Assembly (NCBI GenBank): GCA_016946835.1
Contig: JACVTC010000178.1
Coordinates: forward strand, 177,501 to 241,500
Source of the DNA: Neocallimastix lanati (nom. inval.)
Taxonomy: Eukaryota; Neocallimastigomycota; Neocallimastigomycetes; Neocallimastigales; Neocallimastigaceae
Reading direction: 5' to 3'
DNA: 64,000 bases
Part shown: positions 34,901 to 46,018 of the stretch, in pieces
How the letters are laid out: each line of letters starts with the position of its first letter
Position numbering within the stretch: position 1 is the first letter of the stretch
Notes under the pieces: generated by a model
Databases searched by the model: none
Seen by the model: the letters and a program-made list of their open reading frames with translations, nothing else
Told to the model about the DNA's origin: nothing
Position numbers and translations under genes: made by a program

Positions 34901-36355
34901 GAGAAGTGGATAATTTCCTTCTTTATTCTGTTCATTTATTTCTAAAAGAATATTATTTGTATTGGCATAATCAATTAATAATTTAACCATTTCAATATTA
35001 TCGTTAGAAGTGGCCCAGAGAAGTGGATACTTCCCATCATTATCCTTCACATTTATTTCTAAAGTAATATTATTTTTAATGGCATAATCAATTAATAACT
35101 TAACTATTTCAATATTATTATTATAAATAGCCCCGAGAAGAGGATAATACCCATCATTATCCTGTTCATTTATTTTCAATACAATATTATTTGCATTGGC
35201 ATAATCAATTAATAATTTAACTATTTCAATATTATCTTTATATGAGGCCCAGTATACTGAATAACTTCCATCATTACTCTGTTCATTTATTCTTAACACA
35301 ATATTCTTTTTATTGGCATATTCAATTAATAATTTAACTATTTCAATATTATTATTATAAATGGCCCCGAGAAGAGGATAATACCCATCATTATCTTGTT
35401 CATTTATTCTTAAAATAATATTATTTGTATTAGCATATTCAATTAATAATTTAACTATTTCAATATTATTATTACAAATGGCCCCGAGAAGTGGATAATA
35501 CCCATCATTATCCTGTTCATTTATTTTCAATACAATATTATTTGTATTGGCATAATCAATTAATAATTTAACTATTTCAATATTATCTTTATATGAGGCC
35601 CAGTATACTGGATAACTTCCATCATTACTCTGTTCATTTATTTTTAATACAATATTCTTTTTAATGGTATATTCAATTAACAATTTAACTATTTCAATAT
35701 TATTATTATAAATGGCAAACAAAAGTGGATAATTTCCATCATTACTCTGTTCATTTATTTTTAAATCAATATTATTTTTAATGGTATATTCAATTAACAA
35801 TTTAATTATTTCAATATTATTATTATAAATGGCAAACAAAAGTGGATAATTTCCATTATCACTTTGTTCATTTATTTTTAAATCAATATTATTTTTATTG
35901 GCATAATCAATTAATAATTTAATTATTTCAATATTATTCTTATCACTGGCGAAGAAAAGTGGATAATTTCCTATTTTATTCTGTTCATTTATTTTTAAAA
36001 TACGATTATTTTTATTGGCATAATCAATTAATAATTCAATTATTTCAATATTATTATTAGAAGTGGCCCAGAGAAGTGGATAATTTCCTATTTTATTCTG
36101 TTCATTTATTTTTAAAACACTATTATTTTTATTGGCATAATCAATTAATAATTTAACTATTTCAATATTATTTTTATAAGTCGCCCAGAGAAGTGGATAA
36201 TTCCCATAATTATCCTGTTCATTAATTAATTTTAAAATAATATCATTATTACTGATATTATTCAAAATGGATTTCAAATTTTCAATATTTTCATTTTTAA
36301 TTTCTTTTTCTAAAAGTTTTTCAAGGTTTCTAGTACTTTGTTCCATAGAAGGCAC
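31976..36355 (-). CDS. Giant ankyrin-repeat protein, gene C (1,459 aa)
   Basis: Starts MPSMEQSTRNLEKLLEKEI; the segment LEKLLEKEIKNENIENLKSI matches the N-terminal helix of copies A and B (LEDLFENDIKNEDIDNI). About 34 units of 39 residues follow (typical NYPLLWATYKNNIEIVKLL). The last four units are closer to classical 33-residue ankyrin repeats, with canonical turns such as YGINALMIACYFKEKDIVDW and KNLPLHIACYLNNIEIVRSL. The presence of a capping region suggests that this gene keeps the original C-terminus. The stop is at 31,976 after LILIYHHLIK. No membrane or catalytic segment is present, so it is a likely interaction scaffold. It is more diverged from A and B than those are from each other, and its units vary more, so it looks older and less homogenised. 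Confidence 0.87.
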   Translation of the reverse strand: MPSMEQSTRNLEKLLEKEIKNENIENLKSILNNISNNDIILKLINEQDNYGNYPLLWATYKNNIEIVKLLIDYANKNNSVLKINEQNKIGNYPLLWATSNNNIEIIELLIDYANKNNRILKINEQNKIGNYPLFFASDKNNIEIIKLLIDYANKNNIDLKINEQSDNGNYPLLFAIYNNNIEIIKLLIEYTIKNNIDLKINEQSNDGNYPLLFAIYNNNIEIVKLLIEYTIKKNIVLKINEQSNDGSYPVYWASYKDNIEIVKLLIDYANTNNIVLKINEQDNDGYYPLLGAICNNNIEIVKLLIEYANTNNIILRINEQDNDGYYPLLGAIYNNNIEIVKLLIEYANKKNIVLRINEQSNDGSYSVYWASYKDNIEIVKLLIDYANANNIVLKINEQDNDGYYPLLGAIYNNNIEIVKLLIDYAIKNNITLEINVKDNDGKYPLLWATSNDNIEMVKLLIDYANTNNILLEINEQNKEGNYPLLWATNKDNIEIVKLLIDYAIKKNIVLKINEKNEKGNYPLLWATSNDNIEMVKLLIDYANTNNILLEINEQNKEGNYPLLWATNKDNIEILKLLIDYANKKNIVLKVNEQSNDGSYPVYWASYKDSIEIVKLLIDYANTNHIVLKINEQDNDGYYPLLGAISNNNIEIVKLLIEYAIKNNIILRINEQDNDGYYPLLGAIYNNKIEIVKLLINYAIENNIILEISKSNNYGEYPFFWATYKDNIEIVKLLIDYANKNNMVLKINEQGNKYDDYPLLRSTCKNNDEIVKLLVEYTNIKNIILKMNEQNETTKYYPLLLAIENNNVEMVKLITEYANKNNIIMKINEKSYNGNYLLLYAAGKNNTEMVKLTIEYASSSNIVLEMNDKDKKGRSPLLYGIEKNNIEIVKLLIDYAIKNKITLEINEKIVNGNYSLLLAIANDNIEIVRLLIYYAKKTNIELEINEKNNNGDYPLLLATNKDNIEIIKLLIDYANDNNINLEINEKDNDGMYPMIEATTMINSEIIELLIDYANSSKNNIILNINDTAIHGWYPLLFATFINNIEIFNLLIAYTNQNNIKLKIKEKNENGDYPLLFAVYNNNIKMVKLLVDYANNNNIALEIKERDKWGRNPLHWAIYKNNMKMVKLLIEYVHENNIKFKINQRYENGNSLFLKAVSWENIEIIKLLIDYAIKNDIILKINKINGNGNYPLLCAVEKNSVEMVNLIIDYANKNSIQLTINKKNINGNDPLLLAINNKNFEMIKILMEYIITVDDIEMEMIKLLIEHANQSNFISKLNEEKYGDYLILHAIKKNNIDMVNLLIEFANEDKIKLNLNKKNKFGDTSIINACKNRNKELLKCLLKYKNIDINKKTKYGINALMIACYFKEKDIVDWILERNDANLKIHDHKKNLPLHIACYLNNIEIVRSLVNLNKKNKENLSNVMNCYSDTPLDIAKEYNNKEMIKCLYGKKLILIYHHLIK

Positions 36356-38339
<1,984 letters not shown>

Positions 38340-38640
38340 TAAAAACTCCAAGCGAATACTCGACTGTACAAAAGAAAATTAAAGGAGTCTTTAGGATTCT
38401 TGGAAAAAAGAATACAAAACCCGTCAATTAGAAAAGCTTAGATTTATCTACTATGTCATGACATCTGTAATTCAAAACTTTCTTAAATTTAGAGGAAACG
38501 AAACTTTAGATGGCACAACTGAAATGGCACATGATTTCGTTACTGAATGTGAAGAAGCAGATAATAAAGTAAATACTATTGAAGTTCAAAGTGATAATAG
38601 AAATAAACAAAATAATGAAAATGATGAAGAAAATATTTAG
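38340..38640 (+). pseudogene. Small broken ORF, unrecognised
   Basis: From 38,344 one frame reads KTPSEYSTVQKKIKGVFRIL; next to the A-run near 38,403-38,408 it moves to a second frame reading EYKTRQLEKLRFIYYVMTSV, then FLKFRGNETLDGTTEMAHDF, an acidic Asn-rich tail and TAG at 38,640. The second frame has its own ATG at 38,458 (60 aa). Codon content is unlike the surrounding AT filler, so it was probably coding. A Gag-like fragment or a short gene with a one-base loss are both possible. Confidence 0.4.
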
Positions 38641-38802
38641 ACCTATAATATCAGATGCTCAGAGTATATGAATTATGACAAGAGAATTGTCCCTATTGGA
38701 CGACTAGACTGAGAGTGAGAGTTTCAGCTTTGGCGCTCTGATATGCATATTATTACTGAGAATTTTACTAATAATTCTCCTAGTGCTTATTTAAGCAAGG
38801 CC

Positions 38803-39097
38803 AATATATCCTAACCCATAGTGTTTCGTATTAGCTTCCTGGCAATTATGAAACTAAGATAATAATTTAAAAAAATATATCCATATGGTCACCTGAAATC
38901 ATGTCCCTTACCCTTTCGATTAGTTTAGTATCTAGTCAAAAATATATTAGTGACTTACTTAACTGTAACCCTAACCACTATATTCCATAAAAAAACTCTT
39001 TGATAATAACTTGCTAATAGTCATAAGGTGGGTTTGAACCATGAGCCTTATGCTGGTTAACCAATTTAACAATCAGTTTCAAAAAAAAATTAACATT
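38803..39097 (-). repeat. Downstream part of duplicated tRNA-Val block, copy 1, with tRNA-like remnant
   Basis: Matches 44,670-44,965 at moderate identity. On the minus strand, after the tRNA-Val terminator, both copies hold a tRNA-like segment with a B-box sequence GGTTCAAACCC (39,030-39,040 here) and a possible D-arm GTTA-AATTGGT-TAAC. Then comes a shared CAAAGAGTTTTTTTA (T7 at 38,989-38,995) that looks like a second Pol III terminator. The anticodon arm is too short for a normal tRNA, so I call it a remnant or unknown small Pol III transcript. Confidence 0.45.
39081..39089 (-). terminator. Pol III terminator of tRNA-Val 1
   Basis: Nine T residues on the minus strand, eight bases past the discriminator base of the tRNA. 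Confidence 0.7.
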
Positions 39098-39170
39098 TAC
39101 CCGAACCCGGGTTCGAACCGGAGACCTTTTGCGTGTAAAGCAAACGTGATAACCACTACACTATTCGGAT
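39098..39170 (-). tRNA. tRNA-Val(UAC), copy 1
   Basis: The minus strand folds into a full 73-nt cloverleaf: acceptor ATCCGAA with TTCGGGT (one G-U), D-arm with AGTGGTT loop, anticodon arm TTTGC-TTTACAC-GCAAA giving UAC (Val), variable AGGTC, T-arm TCCGG-TTCGAAC-CCGGG, discriminator A. CCA is not encoded, as in eukaryotes. A-box (TAGTGTAGTGG) and B-box (GGTTCGAACCC) promoters are intact. It carries no intron. An LTR-like sequence begins 15 bp upstream. Confidence 0.95.
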
Positions 39171-39184
39171 AATTACTTTGCTGT

Positions 39185-39894
39185 TGATCCGGAACTAGCT
39201 TATTTACCTCAAATAAGCATATATAAGAATGATAAAAAGAAAAAAATATAAAATGTTTATAATAATGAAATTATTTAAAATTAAAATAGTTATAATAAAA
39301 AAAAAAAAAAAAAAATTATTTATAATAAAATTATTTATAATAAAAATAATTATCTATAAATTGTTTTTAATAAAATAAATACAGAAATATTTAATTCTGT
39401 ATAAAATTAAATCGATTGACAATACTAACTATTATTTTTATTGTTTTCTCTAAAATAGATTATTATTTTCTGTATTCTTTTTACAATAATAAACTTTATG
39501 AGAATATAATATTAATAATTTACAAGAATATTAAATTATATATTAATTGATAAATTAAAACATTATTAGAATAGATAGTTAAAATTTTAAATATAAATAA
39601 ATCATTAATAATTATACAACTATATTTTAAAATAGATACTTTAGAATAGGTTAATTTTAAAATATATTAATATTAAAATAACATTCATAATAGAATAATA
39701 TAAATAAATGTATATGTTAATGTTCAATTCAAGATTCATGTAAAAAAACTATAAAAGGAAGAAATTTTCTTTCTTTTGAAAAGAACAATAAAATAAAATA
39801 AAAATTTATAAAATATTTTTAAACTAATAAAAATTTATTTATAATATTTAATATTGTGTTTTTAAAATATTGTGTGTGATCTGTGCCCATATCA
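39185..39894 (+). repeat. Probable Ty3-type LTR next to tRNA-Val 1
   Basis: Begins TGATCCGGAAC 15 bp upstream of the tRNA 5' end and ends CCCATATCA, so the ends are TGAT and ATCA. A TATA box with start-site context (CTATAAAAGGAAG at 39,751) lies inside and is followed by a GTGTGTGATCTGTG tail. Four bases past the end, TGGTGCGTTACC (39,899) looks like a primer-binding site, compatible with a Gly-type tRNA 3' end. No gag or pol follows, and no second LTR copy was found. Boundaries are by inspection only. Confidence 0.5.
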
Positions 39895-40978
39895 CTATTG
39901 GTGCGTTACCATCATAAATACCATAATTTAGTGAAATTTAGGTTAGTGATGTTAAGATAATAACTGAATTTCAATTCAATTTCAATTTCGATAATTCAGT
40001 TATTTGAATTTCAATATTAATAAATAATAATAATATAATAATTATCATTAAATTAACTTTATTAAAATATTTAGGAATTAGTCTAGGCCAACTAATTACT
40101 AAATATTATTAACATATTGAAATTAATATATATTAAATAATGTAAACACGTGATTGTCATATTAAATTAATTTCTACATATTATATTTTAATTATAAAAT
40201 ATAATATTTAGCTATATTAGATTCTTATATTTTATTTATATTAAATATTTATATTATTATCTTATTTTATATTATCAATATCAAACTTATATTAATACTA
40301 TTACATATTCATATTAATAATTAATATTTTAATAATTAATTATTTTATATAAATACATGTTTAAATCTTTTGATTAATCCTTTGTAGGATTATTGTAATT
40401 TAAATTATAGTAATAATTATATAAAATAATAATGTAATAAAATATTATTAAAATTAAATAAAATTTATATTTTAAATAAAAACTTAATTATAAAATTTAC
40501 TAATAATAATATGTTTTAAATAAGAGTATAATTAAATTATTAATTAATTACTATAATTTGGCATTTTGACCTAATCGTTAAGACCAAATTATCTAAAAAC
40601 TTTAACAAGTGAAATCTTATTGGTTAATAATAATTTAGTAATAATAAATATAGTTAGTAAATAATAATAGTTTAAGGAATGGTTCTTTTATTAATATTAA
40701 TTTAGTTTTATTAATAATTTAACCTATAAACATGCTTATTAGTATAGTTTAGTATAGTTTTATATTTAATTTACATTAATAATATGAGAGATTATAGTAA
40801 TTAATTATATTTTATTGAATGATTTAATTATATTTTAACTAGTTAACAAATATTTATATTGATGATGTATTTTTATTGATGAATGATAATAAATAAATAA
40901 AATAAATAAACTAAATATTAAAGTGTGAATATTATTATTGTGTGTATTATTCTATATAATATTAGAATATATTATTTT

Positions 40979-42252
40979 GTCAATTATTCCTTACTGTTAT
41001 CGTCCAAATAAAATAAAATAAATATTGATATTGATGTTTAATAAAAATATCGTATCACTGTTACATCAAAACTACTTTATGAAGTTATTCATTAATTAGT
41101 TCTGTTCTTTAATTTATTAATAAAGAACATTAATAGATTGAGAGGTTTAATGTAAGATATACTTACCTAGGTCGAGTTTATTATAAGGGTTAACAACTAA
41201 TAACACAGATTAAAGTATTAGAACACAGTATATTTCGGATATTTGTTTTTATTTAATATAATTATGTTGTAGTATGCTTTATTAATTAATAATGTTTTTT
41301 AAAGAATTAAGATTTAAAATAATAAGAATAATTTTTTATTTTATTTGGTTATTATTATTGTTATTTCTTATAATAATAACTCTTGATTTCTCTAATGCGA
41401 ACTCAAGAGTGGTATTTATACTTTTTATTAAAATAAGGTTAAATTTAAAAAGAGAGATTCTAATCTTAACAAATATCTTGTTTAGGAAAAGATTAGAAGA
41501 AAAACCTAAGCAAGCTTCAATCAATATTCTATTAATATTGATTATCGTATCAAATAAGTAAAACCGAATACTTTCTAAAGTAATCGGGAAAACCTTAAAA
41601 GACCGATTTCCTAAATTTGAACTAATAAAAAACTTACAACAAATTTAAAGAAATTATTTAGAACTAAGCCATAAAGAAATTTATTAAATTACTCTGATCG
41701 ATTTAATTTAATTATTGTACTATGGCTTTAAAGAACTAAATAATTAAACTAAACTGATTTCATAAAAATACAGAATTAAAAATACAGAATTAAAAATTCA
41801 GAATTAAAAATACAGAATTAAAAATTCAGAATTAAAAATGCAGAAACTATTTTCTTTTAAATTATGGTTAATAATCTATACTAAATTAAAAAAAGAAATC
41901 TATAATTTAAATATTAAATATATAACTAAATAAAATTTATAATTTAAATAAATGCATAAATAACTAATGTTTAAACATTGATCATTACTAAAATAATAAG
42001 AAATGATAATTATTTTTTAATAAATAATAATTATTCTTTACAAATTGATAAAGAATGAATAAATAATCTTATTTTAATTAGAATTACATTTTCTTACCTA
42101 ACTACTTAAATAAATAATTTAAAATTTCAAAATACAGAAATTCTTCAATATCAAAAATGAACAAAAATACAGAAAATATTAATTCTGTATAGTTTTCTCT
42201 CTAAAGACAATATCAAGAAGAAGCTACCGCCAGGAACGCCTTTCGTGATACA
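40979..42252 (-). repeat. LTR-like sequence, family 2, copy at 41-42 kb
   Basis: On the minus strand it starts TGTATCACGAAAGGCG right after a purine run GGAGGT (42,258-42,253) and ends ATAATTGACA. It contains a TATA box (TATAAATA, 41,420-41,413) with downstream CTCTTGAGTTC, then ATCTGTGTTATTA and ATAATAAACTCGACCTAGG. The TATA region and downstream 400 bp match 53,985-54,450. No coding part is attached, so it is a solo or fragmentary LTR. Confidence 0.4.
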
Positions 42253-44026
42253 ACCTCCAAATTTATTATATATTTTATTATTAAATTTTTATTATTAAAT
42301 TTTTACTATTAAATTTTTATTACTAAATCTAATTCAATCAAATAACTATTTTAATTGCATAAAAAGAACAAAGTAATACAATACAATACTTTAGTTCTCT
42401 CTTTCACTTTTTCTTACAGCTTTATTATTATATTATTCTTTTGTTATTTTAGAGTTTAAATAATAGATTTTATGTAATTAAAATTAAATAAAATCAGTTT
42501 AAATAATTAAATTAGTTTAAATAATTAAATTATAATAGTTTAAATAATTAAAATAATTAAAATAGAATAGTTTAAATAATAAAATTAGAATAGATTAAAT
42601 AATAAAAATAAAATAGTATATTTTAAATAAAATTAAATTAAAAATAATTTAAGTGTTGTTTTTAAGTGTTTTAAGATTTTAGTATTTAATATTTAGAGTT
42701 AATAATTATAGTTGATTAATTAAATTATTTAGATTAGGTTAGTTATTATAGTTTAGTTTAAATTATTTAATATTTAGATTTTTAAATTTGAATAATAGAT
42801 TAGAATAATAGAATAGTATTTAAAAATTTCTTAAGTTATTAGAATATATTATTTTATTATTAAAAATCTTCAATACTGTACTAATTTTAATACTCTACCA
42901 CTATAAAAATAAAATTTAGGTAGAAAATTTAGGTTAGAAATAATGTATAAATATTATTTGATATAATAATTAAAATAATTTATACATAAAGTTTTTCAAA
43001 ATTATTTTTTAAAAGTTATGGTTAATTTTTTTATCATAATTAAAATAGATAAATTATCAATTTTAATAATTTTATTATAATGATAATAATTTAATTCATC
43101 ATTATTATTAATAAGGTTTATTTTATATTCTAAATGTTATATTGAGATTTATATATCATTAGGAAATATATTATAAATTATGATAATTATATTTTATTTA
43201 ATTATGAGATTGTATTTTTAAATAAAGTTATTAGGAAATTAATAGTTTAAGAGATATGTTTAATAAAAATATGATATTAAATAATTATTTTAAAAATTAT
43301 ATAAAATTAAGAGAATGCGATAATAAATATTTTTATATGTAAAATTAAAATATAAAAATAAATAAAAAATAAAATATTATTATAAAGCATTATTATTATA
43401 TAATTATTTTCTTGTAATTTATTAGAACGTATTATCTTGTCATAATTCCTTAGAGAGACGACCAACTAATTAAATAACTCAATATGGAATATTTTAAATG
43501 TTCCATATCATTTAAGATTAAGTACACAACGTTATCTTATTTTATTTAAAAAAGATATTCTTATTTTTAAGAAATATTACTTTTGACAATATGATGTAAT
43601 TTACATTATTTATAGATCAAATTTATTTATGTTATATATTTGATAAAACTTTAATTAATGATTTTTTTTTCAATTTGTAAGTTAAAATATATATATATTA
43701 TTACTATTATTTAACTAATAAATCAAATATTAGTATATTATTAGTTTGATCGAATAAATAAATTTTATAATGAATCAAATGATTTATTGAATTAATTTAT
43801 AAGTTCTATCAAATTAAGTATTAATTTTAATAGTCAAATTTACAATTGCTATTATTGATGTTAATTTCTTTATTATGCGTTATGATTTCTATTTTTTATT
43901 AATCGTATAAATGTATTACTGTTTGAATATTATATAATTTGTTTATTATAAATTGAATTTTAGATAATTATGGACCAAATGTTTTAAGGTGTTGAAATAT
44001 ATTTTATAAATTTAAATTTTTATATT

Positions 44027-44080
44027 GATAAAATTTTATTGGGTGTAAAGCAAACGTGATAAAATTTTATTGGGTGTAAT
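44027..44080. repeat. tRNA-Val fragment with flanking 22-bp direct repeat
   Basis: 44,039-44,062 (TTGGGTGTAAAGCAAACGTG plus ATAA) is identical to the anticodon-arm part of tRNA-Val copy 2, including its variant base. It is embedded between two copies of GATAAAATTTTATTGGGTGT (44,027 and 44,059). Confidence 0.6.
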
Positions 44081-44669
44081 AAATAAATATATATATTATA
44101 TTTAATTAATTATATTAATTTCATTAAATGTAAATATTATTTTATTTTATTTTTATTATAAATTATTCGTTGATTAATAATTCATTGTAATAATATCATC
44201 ATTTGATTATTCAATTTTCATTTTGTTGATATTCATTTCATCACTATTTAATTTTCATCTTATAATTCAACAACTTAATTTTTTTCTCTATTTTCAGTTT
44301 ACTATTATTACTTTATTAATTTCAATATGAATATAATATTTTTTTTAATCTTTTATTTTTGTCTTATTTTCAGCTTAATATTTTAGTTTACTATTAATTT
44401 TTTTAACTTGACGATGTAAGTTGATTATTGACTTACCTAATTATTTATTTAGTTTATTTCATTTTGTCATGACAAAAAAGGTATTAGTAAAAATATTAAT
44501 TTTATTAAAAAAAATTTTTTTAAACAATGATTTCGAATTTTAAAATTTTTGATTTAAATATATATGTATTTTAGTTCCCTATATATCTCGAACCTTTAGG
44601 ATACCATACGTTGTTTGCATGATACCTCCTTAATGATAGAAAACCTCATATTCTATACGTTATTGACAT

Positions 44670-44965
44670 GTCATTATATTCTAACCTATAGAGTTTCATT
44701 GCATAATTGCCAGAAAGATAACAATTTAAAAGAATATATCCATATAGACACCTGAAATTATGTACCATACTCTCTCAATTATTTTAGTATTTAGTAAAAA
44801 TTATAATAAATACATACTTACCTGTAACCTTAACCATCATTTTCTGTAAAAAAACTCTTTGAGGATAACCTGGTAAATGATCATAACGAGGGTTTGAACC
44901 AAGGAGCTTTACGTATGCTAACAAATGTAACAATGAGGATATAATATGGTTTAAAAAGTTTTATC
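44670..44965 (-). repeat. Downstream part of duplicated tRNA-Val block, copy 2
   Basis: Counterpart of 38,803-39,097. Keeps the B-box GGTTCAAACCC (44,890-44,900) and the CAAAGAGTTTTTTTA segment (near 44,848-44,862). A T5 terminator for the tRNA lies at 44,953-44,957, eight bases past its 3' end. Confidence 0.5.
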
Positions 44966-45038
44966 TACCCGAACCCGGGTTCGAACCGGAGACCTTTTGG
45001 GTGTAAAGCAAACGTGATAACCACTACACTATTCGGAT
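44966..45038 (-). tRNA. tRNA-Val(UAC), copy 2, with anticodon-stem mismatch
   Basis: Identical to copy 1 except in the anticodon stem, where the 3' arm is CCAAA instead of GCAAA. This leaves a C-C mismatch closing the loop (positions 31 and 39). Promoter boxes, acceptor and T-arm are intact, so it may be transcribed, but its function could be impaired. The Ty3 element at 45,053 begins 15 bp upstream of its first base, leaving 14 bp between. Confidence 0.9.
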
Positions 45039-45052
45039 AATTGATTAAAATT

Positions 45053-45584
45053 TGATACGAGATATTTAATAAGAATGTAAAGTGATATAATTATTATTTT
45101 AAATATTATTGTAAATAATTTTATTATTAATATTTTCTAAATAAGTTAAAATTAATATTTAATAAGATATAATATTATAAAATTATTTTATTATTTTATT
45201 ATTAATATAAGTTTATTATAAAAATATATATAATATAATTAATTATGTAAAAGTACAAATTTTAAATAATAATAATATAGAGAATAATAAGATAAAAATT
45301 AGGAAGTTTTAATTATAAAAAAAATGTTGTGTTTTTATTTTTATTGAAATGTATTAATTGAGAATGAATAATAGTGAATAATTATTTTAATAAATAAATA
45401 TAATAAAGTGAATAATTTTAATAAATAAACATAATAAAATGAACATTATATTCTAAAATAATAATTTGAGTGTATTATATAAATATATAATAATTATTAT
45501 ACTATTTCATAAATACGATATTTCTTGATTAATTCCCTCTTGCTTTTCCCATATTTTATGATACTTTTTAAATTAATTGTATCA
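45053..45584 (+). repeat. 5' LTR of Ty3 element 1
   Basis: 532 bp, TGATACGAGATATTT to TTAATTGTATCA, with a 6-bp terminal inverted repeat. It appears identical to 53,356-53,887. Confidence 0.92.
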
Positions 45585-45592
45585 ACCATTTT

Positions 45593-45610
45593 TGGTGGAG
45601 AATCCGGGCG
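45593..45610 (+). promoter_or_regulatory. Primer-binding site of Ty3 element 1
   Basis: TGGTGGAGAATCCGGGCG, eight bases after the 5' LTR. It begins with TGG, the complement of tRNA CCA, and is nearly identical to the site in element 2 (55,925). It predicts a primer tRNA ending TTCTCCACCA, of unresolved identity; it is not the tRNA-Val of this window. Confidence 0.7.
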
Positions 45611-45973
45611 AAGCAAGCATGAAAATATCGTGAAAATATAGTATAAAAATTAAATAAATAATATAAAAAAAAAATTTATAAAAAAAAAATTATAAAAAAA
45701 AAAAAAAATTTATAATAAATTGTGGTTATTTTATAAATATTTTAAAAAATATAAATTCATTTATAAAAATATATTAATACTGAGAGAGTACTGGATTTGT
45801 TTTAAAGAGAATAAAGGGTGAATAGAATCGAAAATTGAGTAAGTCAAGAGAGTAGATATAATTCACAGCCTTGAAAATTTAAAACAAATAGCCAAGAAAA
45901 TCAGAGAATTATATATTTATAATAAAAATAAATAATAATATATAATATACATTATAAAAAAAAAATAATAAAT

Positions 45974-46017
<44 letters not shown>

Positions 46018-46018
<1 letters not shown>

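Larger units (their letters stand above)
39895..44669. other. Gene-free region of degraded LTR-like and AT-rich repeats
   Basis: No ORF worth calling; 41,292-41,561 is chance in an LTR-like stretch. Visible items: a perfect 12-bp inverted repeat AATAACTGAATT (39,959-39,970 with 39,993-40,004); an inverted repeat ATAATTTGG near 40,554 with CCAAATTAT near 40,600; a minus-strand LTR-like segment (40,979-42,252); an AGAATTAAAAATACA tandem array (41,762-41,845); TTTAAATAATTAAA tandem repeats (42,480-42,620); and a motif pair TAGAAYRTATTATYTTGTCA at 40,964 and 43,423 that suggests repeated LTR ends. Confidence 0.5.

Noticed and set aside
41292-41561. Plus-strand 89-aa ORF
   Set aside because: Lies across an LTR-like segment whose transcription signals point the other way, and the homologous stretch near 54.2 kb does not keep the frame.
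38803-45038. tRNA-Val blocks as a tRNA-headed SINE family
   Set aside because: Homology does begin exactly at the tRNA 5' end, but each tRNA is followed at once by a Pol III terminator and is intact, and upstream homology is cut by LTR-like insertions. Duplicated tRNA loci are the simpler reading.
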